From Chromobotia macracanthus (taxonomy: Eukaryota > Chordata > Actinopteri > Cypriniformes > Botiidae), in assembly GCA_036877525.1 (NCBI GenBank), contig JAZGTH010000014.1, forward strand, positions 607,501 to 671,500: a DNA stretch of 64,000 nucleotides, written 5' to 3'. Both the position numbers and the translations under genes were made by a program. This document shows, piece after piece, positions 44,072 through 54,892 of this stretch (position 1 is its first letter; every line of letters starts with the position of its first letter). The notes beneath the pieces were generated by a model. That model was not told where the DNA came from. It did not search any database and saw only the letters and a program-made list of their open reading frames with translations.

Positions 44072-46588
44072 ATGGAAAAGCGAATGTACCAGCAAGCAGA
44101 AATATGTCTTCCTCGAAAAAAGAAAGTTTTGGAGTCCTTTCAGTAAGAAATGCATTACTGCTGCTGTTGCTGTAGTCATTTGTCCAACTTTCCTGAAAAT
44201 CTCTTACAGATCCACATTTCTTCAGTGTTTTTGACTTCTTCTTTTGTATCTGCAGCTCCAACACCTTCAGGATATTTGATGAAACGCTGACGGAGCGTCT
44301 TCATGCAGCAGAGGTTTATCAGAACCATAAATATCCTGCCAGAGACCCACAAGAGTCTGAGCTGTTAAAGACCCACAATGTCCCACAACCACTATACGCC
44401 AAATTCATCAGAACAAACGTCAGATTCCTTAATGAGCCCATCGCTCACATGGAGACGAGACACACTATAGAGGAACAGGTGAAAATGCTATTTATATAGT
44501 CATATTAATAGGGTATATTATTATATATTATATTAACGGGGCTAGTTGTCATGTTTTCATGAAGGATATAGAGTACATCAGCTTAATGTGTGATTTCTCT
44601 AGCAGTGGTTTTAAATACTGTTTTCAAAATTAAATATTTTGTTCTTTAATCTGATATTCCTTTATACTCCTAAATATTGTGATGTTTGGTCATTTCTGTT
44701 TTGGGTTACGGGTAAGGAAAGTAAAAAAGCTTTTTGCAGTCAAGACATTAATGTGCGTGTCTATCCAGACATAAACAGAAACATTCACTACAGTAAAACA
44801 GGTGAAAACTTGCTCTGGTGTCCCCTATACATTCAGAGCAAATATTTACATATATTTGCATATATTTATTAAGATTTATTGGAATTTTTCATATTTAAGA
44901 TTTGACATTTGCAAAAAAGATACTCTTTGATTACAACACTCACTTTTATGTAAATTTACCAATTGCTTTTCATTTTTAACCTTTACTTAGTAACAGTTTC
45001 TCTGTTTTTCAGTTTAACTGGTGGGCCGACTGTTCTAGCCATGATAAACACAGTAAAGCCCCTGACAGTACAGCCAGCACTCACAGATGTGATTTCCAGC
45101 CAGCCACAAATGAAACCACAAAAGGTAAGATATTCATTTTAACATTTAGAGCATGAGGGCGTTTTCTGAATATTCTGAATAATACTCATTTTCTGTTTAG
45201 CTTTAAAAATGGTGCAAGTAAGATTTTTTTAGCATACGTGCATACTGTAGTCTATAATAATATATAACTAAAGCAACATAATTGCTTCTCTTGTGAACAA
45301 CACAAAGGACTGTGGGATGTTTTGATCTCTGGCTGATCTTTTTCTGGAACGCTCAGTTTGTGTGTTGACACACATTATCTACAGAATTCAAGAGGAAACA
45401 CACAGTGTTATCCAGACACTCACCCCACATTCTGGAGTTTTGTCTTTCTGTTCATTCTTTCATGTCAATATAAGAGGCGTATATACCCGCCCACTTTTTA
45501 AAATGTCTTGAAGCATTTTTACCATTAATTTTTTACAGGAATTTTAAAGTTGCAATCCATAACTGAACATTTGACTTTTAACAAAAACAAAAAAGGGAAG
45601 AAACCTGCAATTTTATGAGTTGGTCTTACAGAGGCAAAAGTTGTGGATTGAAGCTTTAAATTAAAAGGCTTTAAAGACAATAAACAAAACAGTAAGAGCT
45701 GAGGTGAGCATTTCAAAATATAAAAGTAAAAATCAGACAAAAAGTGTCTGTCATCTTTAATGAGGGAATGAGGTGACAGTCGACTGAGAGCGAGAGTTTT
45801 AGCATTAGCTAACCTGTTACACTGACAGCCAACACACTCTCAAATGAGTGACACTGAAATGAAACCAGACATTCACATTTGAGCATCACTGATACGTGAA
45901 ATGACTTCATGCTGTGGTTTTCATATGATTTAGGGATTGTAGTGCAGAGTGTATGAGGACCGCACATCTGGTCTTTATCTTCAGAGATTTCCGCACCGCT
46001 CTCTTCTTCCCTTCACTGTGAGTGTGTGTTAACTCCTGACCGGCCTTCAGCTGAAACATCAACAGATTCAAACAATCTGTCATTATTTACTTCAGTGTTT
46101 CTCCAAATCTGTACGATTTCATTTCTTCTGTGGAAATGCAAAAGAAAGTTTAGCAGAATATTCCTGCTGATTTGACATACAATGCAAATAAAACTTGCAG
46201 CTTGTACATCTGTATACATGGATGAGATCTGAGGAAAGTCTTGGACTGTAGCACACAGTTATATAGAGGACATTAATAATCATTTTCTGTAGTACGGATG
46301 TGTTCCACACATGAAAAACAAAAACACAGGTTTTCAACAACATGAGAGTGGCTAAATGATAATATTTTGGGATAAATTATTACATCTTTCTCTCCTCTTT
46401 CTTTCTCTGTGTTTCTGTCAGTCTCAGAGCGTTCCTGTGGGCAGTTGGTGGAGCTGCAGAGAATTCCTCAGAGCAGCAACAGACCTGCTGAACTGATCTC
46501 AGCTGTGAGAGAGCCAGATGTGAGCGAGGAGAGGCCCTCCGTCCAGCAAGACCCCAGAGATAAACGTTCCCAGGAAGGATTACAGTGA
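44072..46588 (+). CDS. c2orf73: C2orf73 (CIMIP6)-like protein, probable ciliary microtubule protein
   Basis: Four coding exons: 44072-44142, 44256-44478, 45013-45124 and 46422-46588, giving 573 nt and 190 aa; all GT/AG and in phase. The first exon starts MEKRMYQQAE in a weak context, and its donor is GTAAGAA. The middle carries PLYAKFIRTNVRFLNEPI and, across the exon 2-3 junction, IEEQFNWWADC; the C-terminal third is polar, Ser/Glu/Gln-rich and probably disordered. There is no signal peptide or membrane helix. I did not recognise a catalytic domain. The name rests mainly on position between acyp2 and sptbn1, as in human 2p16, and on being a small soluble protein; human C2orf73 is longer (287 aa). 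C2orf73 is, as I recall, now CIMIP6, a ciliary microtubule inner protein, which the X-box supports. An AATAAA polyadenylation signal lies at 46921-46926. Confidence 0.75.
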
Positions 46589-46920
46589 AGCAGAAATAAC
46601 TGCAGCATCACACGTTCATGCTAAACACACAGAATCCATGAATGAGTCTGTAGTCTTAAAAAATGGCCAGACGTGACCAGTGAAAGTTCATCTTTATGAA
46701 TTATAATCTGGATGAAGTGTGCAGCTTTGTCTTCATCTCATTGAGGGAGAAATACATGCTGATGCTGCGTGTTTGTACCAACTTACTGCTTTAATACAAA
46801 TTATACCCCGTTTATACTGTACATGTAAATTATTTCATTTTAAGTGCCCAAACCGTCTTGGACTATTTGACCTTACAGTCTTTTTTAGCACATTTACAAA
46901 AATACGTCTTTCCTTATTTA

Positions 46921-46926
46921 AATAAA
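46921..46926 (+). terminator. Polyadenylation signal of the C2orf73-like gene
   Basis: Canonical AATAAA 333 bp after the stop codon, in AT-rich 3' flank before the pentanucleotide array. Confidence 0.6.
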
Positions 46927-47014
46927 AGCTCTGCGACCGAAAGCAGCAACTCTTTTAATGTTATTACTTGTGTTTAATCCTGATGAACATCAGCAGTACA
47001 TATGTGAATACAGT

Positions 47015-47782
47015 AGTACAATACAATTCAGTACAATACAATATAATACAATACAGTACAGTACAGTACAATATAATATAATACAATACAATATAATACA
47101 ATACAATACAGTACAGTACAGTACAGTACAGTACAATATAATATAATACAATACAATATAATACAATACAGTACAGTACAGTACAGTACAGTACAGTACA
47201 GTACAATATAATATAATACAATACAATATAATACAATACAATACAGTACAGTACAGTACAGTACAATATAATATAATACAATACAATACAATATAATACA
47301 ATACAGTACAATACAATACAATATAATATAATACAATACAGTACAGTACAGTACAATATAATACAATACAATATAATACAATATAATACAATACAGTACA
47401 GTACAGTACAGTACAATATAGTACAGTACAATACAATACAATATAATACAGTACAGTACAGTACAGTACAATACAATGCAGTACAATATAATACAGTACA
47501 GTACAGTACAATACAATATAATACAATACAATATAATACAGTACAGTACAATACAATACAGTAAAATACAATATAATACAGTACAATATAATATAATACA
47601 ATACAATATAATACAATACAGTACAGTACAGTACAATACAATACAATATAATACAGTACAGTACAATATAATACAATACAATACAGTACAATACAGTACA
47701 GTACAGTACAATACAATATAATACAGTACAATATAATACAGTACAGTACAGTAAAATACAATATAATACAGTACAATATAAT
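47015..47782. repeat. 770-bp pentanucleotide array
   Basis: Over 150 copies of a 5-bp unit, mostly ATACA, GTACA and ATATA, ordered in short runs. It lies between the C2orf73-like gene and the sptbn1 promoter. Several frames on the minus strand stay open for up to 293 codons because the unit makes no stop codon there; these are not genes. Confidence 0.95.
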
Positions 47783-47799
47783 ATGTGAATCATGTGACG

Positions 47800-48052
47800 T
47801 CACAGAAGGACGTGGGAACGCCACGCGTACACCGCTGCGTTTCAAACGAATCGCGTTGCTACTATGGTGAAGGCGGCCACGGTCGTCTCTCTATAGTAGG
47901 GTGTTAAGATTCCCCGCCCCGCGTCGCGTCGCGTCGCGTCGCGTCAGCTGACGGGAGGCAGGCAGTGCGCATCGGTCACTCCCAGCGCAGCGCAGCGCAG
48001 CGCGTCCAGCCTCTCCGTCGACTCTCTCAGCGGTGAAGCTCATCTCCGATCG
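47800..48052 (+). promoter_or_regulatory. sptbn1 CpG-island promoter and non-coding exon 1
   Basis: A sharp rise in CpG and GC content starts at about 47800. A splice donor GTAAGTGC at 48053 follows CTCCGATCG, so the first exon ends at 48052. Two short arrays lie in the promoter: five GCGTC units (47921-47945) and four CAGCG units (47983-48002). No TATA box. The assignment to sptbn1 follows from the strand, the strong donor, and a coding exon with an ATG and matching acceptor 15.4 kb downstream. The transcription start is not visible. Confidence 0.65.
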
Positions 48053-48386
48053 GTAAGTGCAGACGAGCCTTCATCTCTCCAGCCCTCGATCCGCGGAAAG
48101 AAGCGCGGCCACCAGCGCGTCTGCGTCGGTGAGATAACTGCGCTGCTCCGGGTTCGGCCCGGCGTTCAGTCATCGGTTCTGTTAACAGGCTGTATGAGGA
48201 ATCCGGATGGAGTGAGGGTGGATGTTGGTGGCGGGTGGGACTCGCGGGCTTGTGCTGTGGATAACGGTGCAGTAGGGATGAAAACAGGCGTGGTCGGTCC
48301 CGGGGCTGCGCGTTATCCAGAGCGCATTTACGCAGCCGGTACCGCACGCAGTCGGGCGCTGGTTCGAGCTGGTCTTCGGCTCTGTG

Positions 48387-49073
48387 CTTTATCTGCTGGT
48401 TTATCTGTTGCTTTATCCGCTGGTTTATCCGCTGGTTTATCCGCTGGTTTATCTGCTGGTTTATCCGCTGGTTTATCCGCTGGTTTATCCTCTGGTTTAT
48501 CCGCTGGTTTATCCTCTGGTTTATCCGCTGGTTTATCCTCTGGTTTATCCGCTGGTTTATCCTCTGGTTTATCCTCTGGTTTATCCTCTGGTTTATCCTC
48601 TGGTTTATCCGCTGGTTTATCCTCTGGTTTATCCTCTGGTTTATCTGCTGGTTTATCCTCTGGTTTATCCTCTGGTTTATCCGCTGGTTTATCCTCTGGT
48701 TTATCCTCTGGTTTATCTGCTGGTTTATCCTCTGGTTTATCCGATGGTTTATCCTCTGGTTTATCTGTTGGTTTATCCTCTGGTTTATCCTCTGGTTTAT
48801 CCTCTGGTTTATCCTCTGGTTTATCCTCTGGTTTATCCGCTGGTTTATCCTCTGGTTTATCCTCTGGTTTATCTGCTGGTTTATCCTCTGGTTTATCCGA
48901 TGGTTTATCCTCTGGTTTATCTGTTGGTTTATCTGCTGGTTTATCCTCTGGTTTATCCTCTGGTTTATCCGCTGGTTTATCCTCTGGTTTATCCTCTGGT
49001 TTATCCTCTGGTTTATCTGCTGGTTTATCCTCTGGTTTATCCTCTGGTTTATCTGCTGGTTTATCCGCTGGTT
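48387..49073. repeat. 12-bp minisatellite, about 57 copies, with higher-order order
   Basis: The unit is CTGGTTTATCCT with variants ending CCG, CTG, CCGA and CTGT. A 13-unit (156-bp) block carrying the CCGATGG and CTGTTGG variants recurs at 48741 and 48897, showing segment duplication within the array. It starts 335 bp inside sptbn1 intron 1. Because 12 is a multiple of 3 the array is open in two forward frames (Leu-Ser-x-Gly; Val-Tyr-Pro-Leu) for about 290 codons; these are artefacts. Confidence 0.95.
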
Positions 49074-49355
49074 ATGAATGAACTCTTGTGTTGTATTGAC
49101 TGCTCGTTTGGTGACTGCAGTGGACGCGTTTGCTCCAGACGCTTCAGGCGTCGCGTCGTCCGGATGCTCTTTGCAGTTGTTTGTACTGATCGCAGTCTGA
49201 ACACTCTGTCATGTAGTCTGTTGTTTTTAGTTATTTTTATAATCGGTTTGCTGCATTAGTTCTCCGCTGGTTGGGCTGTTGCAGTTACGCAGCACTTAAA
49301 ACTGGATTCATGAGATCCTGTTAAAGTAAAACATTCGGCCATGATGTATTAATCC

Positions 49356-49595
49356 CACGCACACAACGCACCGCTGCTCTGTATGACGTCATAGTCACGC
49401 ACGAAACGCACCGCTGCTCTGTATGACGTCATACACACGCACACAACGCACCGCTGCTCTGTATGACGTCATAGTCACGCACGAAACGCACCGCTGCTCT
49501 GTATGACGTCATAGTCACGCACGAAACGCACCGCTGCTCTGTATGACGTCATACACACGCACACAACGCACCGCTGCTCTGTATGATGTCATAAT
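49356..49595. repeat. Six 40-bp tandem repeats, each with a cAMP response element
   Basis: Six units of exactly 40 bp start at 49356, 49396, 49436, 49476, 49516 and 49556. Each has CACGCAC, then ACGCACCGCTGCTCTGTATG and a CRE. Perfect TGACGTCA occurs at 49384, 49424, 49464, 49504 and 49544, within the 12-bp palindrome TATGACGTCATA; the sixth unit has TGATGTCA. Two sequence types (ACACAAC and ACGAAAC) are mixed. Another TGACGTCA lies at 49691. Confidence 0.95.
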
Positions 49596-49600
49596 CAGTA

Positions 49601-49608
49601 TATATAAA
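49601..49608 (+). promoter_or_regulatory. TATA box next to the CRE array
   Basis: TATATAAA lies 5 bp after the last 40-bp unit and 49 bp after the last perfect CRE. With the array it has the layout of a cAMP-inducible promoter firing rightward inside sptbn1 intron 1. No downstream exon was recognised. Confidence 0.4.
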
Positions 49609-52600
49609 CTGCGCATTTTGCCAGATGTAGTAGCTAATCTCATGCAAAATATACATAAACGTGCTATTAACTGCATCAGCAGTAAAAGTATGACGTCAAC
49701 ACCACACATGGATTGGACTGTAGGAATATATTTAATGCTTTGGATAAATGCAGATGCAGTATTATTTCTTTAAAACATCTGAGTGTTTATTGGTCTAAAT
49801 AAATGTGTTAAAAACGAAATTGTGCTCTATTGTTTCTGCTTCGTTCCTCACACTTAAATCTGAGGGTCAGATTGACTGACCCTCACGGGAAAGGCTTGTG
49901 TATTCTGACAGCAGGTTATCTCATCTTTAATGGCAGGGCTGTAAAGTGATTTGGAGACGTGAAAGAAGACCTGAAACTTGTGAATCATCAGAATTTAAAG
50001 CAACTCCAGATGGTTGTAAAACTACAGTGTGTGCTGGGACACCCCGGAGTGATTGTGCTCAATTCCTTTTGTTTTTACTCCTGAGCCACACCTGCTAGAT
50101 ATATTTAAACTGTTATGTGGGCCACATTTTAAACTTTTGGAATATTTCATTGGGAAATTGTTTGTATGTCTTTTCATCTGTGTTTATATTAAGTGTATAT
50201 AGGCTGTCAAATAATGTCAGAAATGGCTCCTGTTCTTGGTACAGTTCAGTTATTAGTACACATCATGACCAGCTCTTGACGTGTTTACAACGGTTTTATG
50301 CATGTTTTTATTGAGCATTCCAGTACAGGTTGAATCCAGAAGTCTCTCATCATTAAATGAGTTCTGCTGTTAATCTGTTTCTCATCTTATGAGACATTTT
50401 AAACGCTGGTGTGAAATAACTTGATGCAGATTGTTTCTCTGTGTTCAGAAAACAGATGTCTTTCTTGTTTATGCTCTAATTAATATGTGTTCATTACTTT
50501 TAATATTTGATTGAGATTTGGCGTGTGATTCAGGCAGGGTTATTAGTAAAAGGGCTCTGAGGTCCTGGCAGGAGTGTTGTGGCATTTAGGAGCTTGGCAC
50601 AGAAAATGCAGCCTGCATTAGTTTCTCGTTGATGTGTCAGCGTTATGCACAGATCCATTTGCTTTACAGGAAGAGACTGTTCACGTTGTTGTACAGCTGT
50701 AGCATTACAGTATGAACTACATTAGACAAATACACAGAAGCTTCTAGAGACACAAGCATAATTTCCTGCATTGCTGCATTATGGAATGTGTAAGCCCATC
50801 ATTTATAATGCAACACATTTAACACTGCATTCTCAGCACCGCCACAGGGGCAATAGCAGCATTAGTGTAATCTGTCGTCTTTAGTTTTGAGGTCAATACT
50901 AACATGACACAGCAACCGTGAGCTAGTTAAAATTAGTTACTATCTGCATAAAGATGCGGTTGAATGACATTTGAAAGAAACTTTGTTCAGCTTTCTCAAG
51001 TGCTGCGGTTTGCTACTGTAATGCAAGAACACAACAGTAACATTTACATTAGTGCATTAAATTCTGAACTGTTTATTGATTCTCTTCAGCATCAGCACCA
51101 TCACAAAATCAGCACTGAAATTCATGCTGCTCGTGTGTATTCCATTATATTAGAGCATCCAGTGACAATATCCCTGCATCTTATGAACAGATACCTGCTG
51201 TCTTTCACAGCACAGACTGTCTGACAGTAGGACAGGTGGTGGGGGTCAGATATGAGCTGTGTGTTAAGGAGGGAGGAGTAACTGAAGGTTTGAAGGTTGC
51301 ATGCAACTGGGGACCAGCTGTCATGATGGGGGACAACAGGTGAGGGGCATACGGTCCCTATGGGTGGCCTCTAGAAAACTGAATGAGTGTGTGTGCTTTT
51401 AAAACAAATCGTTGAACTGATTTCACATGAACTGACCTCCCAAATCTACAGCATTAAAAATACATAGAATATACATAGAAACAGTATTAAAACATCACCA
51501 GTATTATTAACATCTTAGCGCTACATTATACATATCTGACACATCAGTCAGTGCTTCTGGGGGAGGGTATGTTTTGGCTCTTTTTTAGGTGTTGCTTACA
51601 GGCCTGTAATACCACCTCCATCGAGAGCCGCATCATCAGTGGTTCTGCAGCTGCTGGTCTTCGGGCTGCCTGGAATTTAATTCGTGCTCTTATTTTCGGG
51701 TCTAAGTGTGTCTAACCCAGTGCAAAGAGAAGAACTGGGAACCATTTGTCTGGCCAATCACTTTGATGTGAACCAGTTTGATTCCCTTTGAGACCCTCGC
51801 AGGAAATAAAACTAATTATGATGTTCAGTTGAGCATCTAAACGGGTCTGTTTGGCTGAATGTTGCATGATTACCATCAGACTTCAACAGATTTAACATGC
51901 AAACATTGTTATTACTTTCATTTTGTCATCAGATTAGTTATGAACACACCCAGCACGGTTTGACGGTTTTGTCTAAACATTCTGTACTGGCTTAGATCAC
52001 TTAGATTTAATTTTTTCCACTGTTCTGCATCTCTTCATGAGATTTCACTAAGAGATTTCCAGAGCTGTAGGAGCAGAACGGAAGCAGCAGGGTTAGATGA
52101 CTGAAGAAATACTGTCTCCTGTGTGATTGTATTTGTTGGTGTGGTCTCGGGCGATGCACTTCGAGCGACACAGACTGAATAAGAGGAAATGAGTTCAGAT
52201 CCTGAGGGACTGGGTGAGGTCTGGACATCTCCTCCTCTCTGCTGCTCTCTCCTCCTCTAATTTCTTATCTTCTTGTTGGTTATTTGATACTGTCACTCTC
52301 TGAAGTGCATCGGCTGATATGTTGATGATGAGATGTGAGGCATCTAACTGCATTTCAGAGGACATTATTGTGAATTACCAGCAGGCTTTTATACTGTGTA
52401 TTCAAGTATTTATTTACTGCAATATATTGCAATTATTTTATTGACTAGAACTTTTTTAAAAGTATTTGATCGTCTATATACTGCTCCTGTGTGGAGTAAA
52501 ATTTGTCTGCCAGTCATTTTAATGTCTGATTTGTGTGTAAACCAACAAATAGCAGTTGAAACAGTTGTGAGCTGATGTGAGCTGTAAGAATTATTTCTCC

Positions 52601-53029
52601 TGTCAGCTGGAGATGTTTCTGCAGGTTTGTCCTGCAGATTCCAGCTGCATGTTTGAGTGTGTGTCAGTTATTGATCATGTTTCTTCATGATTCTCTGCTG
52701 ACCTGACGTTCAGCTGAAAGTTGTTATGCAGCTGTGTTCTGGTGTCGACTGTCACCCAGATCTGCTTCTCCTCCACATTCCAGTCCTGAGCCTGAAGCTT
52801 TTGAGGGAGAAAGCTCTGCTAGAGCACAAGGGTGTGAGCGCAGGACAGCGTGATCCAGAAACTAGCAGAAACTTCTGTTATCTTGAGTTAAACCTCTTGG
52901 TGTGGTTTAAATTTCTTTGTTGTTCTGTGTCAGGAGGATAGATTAGTTTTGTAGAACTAAGCTCCTAAAGACCTCTCAGGGTTTGCAACAGACGTGCCTG
53001 ATTCATGCAGTATGCAATGCTTTATGCAA
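49609..53029. other. sptbn1 intron 1, middle part A
   Basis: Mostly single-copy sequence with no exon, RNA gene or recognised transposon. Confidence 0.4.
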
Positions 53030-53095
53030 TTTGATGGGTGTTCTGTGGGATTGCTAGAGCGTTACTAAGGTGATCTGGGTATCTGTCAGGCCCAC
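53030..53095 (-). repeat. Diverged copy of an interspersed repeat
   Basis: Read on the minus strand this resembles the CCTAGCAACCACCCAGAACACCC-type repeat at 53915-54022, in opposite orientation. It shares GGGTGTTCTG and GATTGCTAGAG-type blocks with the complement of that repeat. Confidence 0.45.
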
Positions 53096-53644
53096 GTCAA
53101 AAAAAGTTCTCAAAACTTCCTCCTCTTATCTGTTGGTACATCTGTTGGACTCAGCAGACCAGTAAAGATTGTAATCCATGTGTTTGGTCATCATCTCACT
53201 GTCTGAATCCTCGCATTCTCTGACTGTTGACTTAATCCACTGGAGAGCTCTGCTGGCTGAACTGGGGGTGATGTCTCACCCACAGCGTCCGGTCATGAAA
53301 TCTCATCTGTGTCTTGTTTCCAGCACACATGTGCACAACACAATGATATAAGCACAGCTGTACATTTTAACATACACAGTCATTCTGTGTATGAAGAAAA
53401 TGAAGCTGATTTTCAGATCCTGATAAAGTGCATTTAATTCTCTTCCCCCAGTATTGTGCAGCCTCCTGTAATTTTTAAAAACAGCTGGGTATTTTTTAAC
53501 CTGAGCTAACAGTAGTAGTATCAGAGTATTTAGTACAATATAGTATTTGTTTGAGGGGAATAATGTTACAAAGCAGAAAAAATCTTACTACTCTACATAT
53601 GAGTGACATTTGATTATAAAAACGCATTAGAGAGGCACTTGCAG

Positions 53645-53711
<67 letters not shown>
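53645..53711. repeat. (CT)n microsatellite in sptbn1 intron 1
   Basis: About 66 bp of pure CT. Confidence 0.95.
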
Positions 53712-53715
<4 letters not shown>

Positions 53716-53914
53716 GACTTTCTCAAGTGTTTTTCCCATTAAAGGGTTTCTGAGCAGCTACATCACACTGAAGTACCAGTGCAGAGTGAGTGACAATATA
53801 AGTGAGTTTGTAAGAGCAACGTTGTTCAGCTGTAGTTTTAGATATTTTAACAAACTGTAACCTTTAGAATGTGTAACTCATCCTTCACCTGCAGACATGA
53901 ATGACCCTCATTCA

Positions 53915-54022
53915 ACACCCTACCAATGCCCTAGCAACCACTTAGCAATGCATCAAAAAACATTCAAAACACTGCATAGCAACACCCTGGCAACCACCCA
54001 GAACACCCTAACACAGTGCTGG
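53915..54022 (+). repeat. GCAACC-type interspersed repeat
   Basis: Repeated phrases CCTAGCAACCAC, GCATAGCAACACC and TGGCAACCACCCAGAACACC. This kind of repeat recurs through cyprinid genomes. It contains several GCAACC half-sites like those in RFX X-boxes, but no full X-box. Confidence 0.55.
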
Positions 54023-54351
54023 TAAGTCTTGCCACAGAATGTTGGAAAATGGTTTTAGAGCTGGTTTTGTTTTTTCCTGCACTGAAGAGTTGTACAAGTG
54101 AGCAGATCAACACTGTAGAGTTACGGTATCATCCGTTACACTTCTGTGTGCAACTCATACTGTAACTCGCATCTGACCGAATGAGTGTGCTATAATGTGG
54201 CTCTGGAGAGGCTGAGATCATTTCGAACCCTGGCCTCACTCCATCAGTCTTTTTCCATAGTCCCCATGCATGAGTGAAACAGGAAGTGCTCATGTATTCA
54301 TTTCATGAGTCCCCATGAGCTGTGAAACTTCATTGTGTTTGTTAAGTTTTC

Positions 54352-54425
54352 TGTATATACTGTATATTTTCCTGTATATTTTCCTGTATATTTTCCTGTA
54401 TATTTTCCTGTATATTTTCCTGTAT
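54352..54425. repeat. 12-bp tandem repeat
   Basis: About six copies of CTGTATATTTTC. Confidence 0.9.
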
Positions 54426-54852
54426 TTCCTGACAGTTTCCTGTCTCCACAGGAAGTTGTCATTGCTTTGTAGGTAATAGCTATAGCTCAGATCCAGCTTT
54501 GTTTGTTGTTAAGGGCTTTCGTTTTTTAGCATTAGTTTTGCTAAAGCGTTTGCAGGTTAGCAGCATGTCCAAATGTTTGTTCAGTAAAACTCTCTAGAAT
54601 AAAAAAATAACCCCACCCTCAAAAGACCACCTGCCACTGTCAATGTCATGTAAACTAAAGGCCATTGGCTGTTTACAGAGATATGCCCCGCCCTAACTTC
54701 CTGTTCCAACAGGAAATGTTAAAAAGATAAAAAAGAGAGAATGCATGTGTAAAAACAGTTCGATCTTGAGATGTAGAGTTGGGAGATGCAGGGAAGGTGT
54801 GTGTAGGAGTGTAATGACATCCAGAGCTGCCCACAAAAGCTGTGTGTGTTTC

Positions 54853-54853
<1 letters not shown>

Positions 54854-54889
<36 letters not shown>
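54854..54889. repeat. (CA)n microsatellite
   Basis: About 36 bp of pure CA in sptbn1 intron 1. Confidence 0.95.

Positions 54890-54892
<3 letters not shown>

Noticed and set aside
46964..47845. Open frames of 227-293 codons on the minus strand (Tyr/Cys/Ile/Leu)
   Set aside because: They run over a 5-bp repeat that lacks stops; composition is set by the repeat in several frames at once.
48194..49259. Two overlapping frames of about 290 codons (Ser-Gly-Leu-Ser and Val-Tyr-Pro-Leu)
   Set aside because: A 12-bp minisatellite inside sptbn1 intron 1; no splice or start support.
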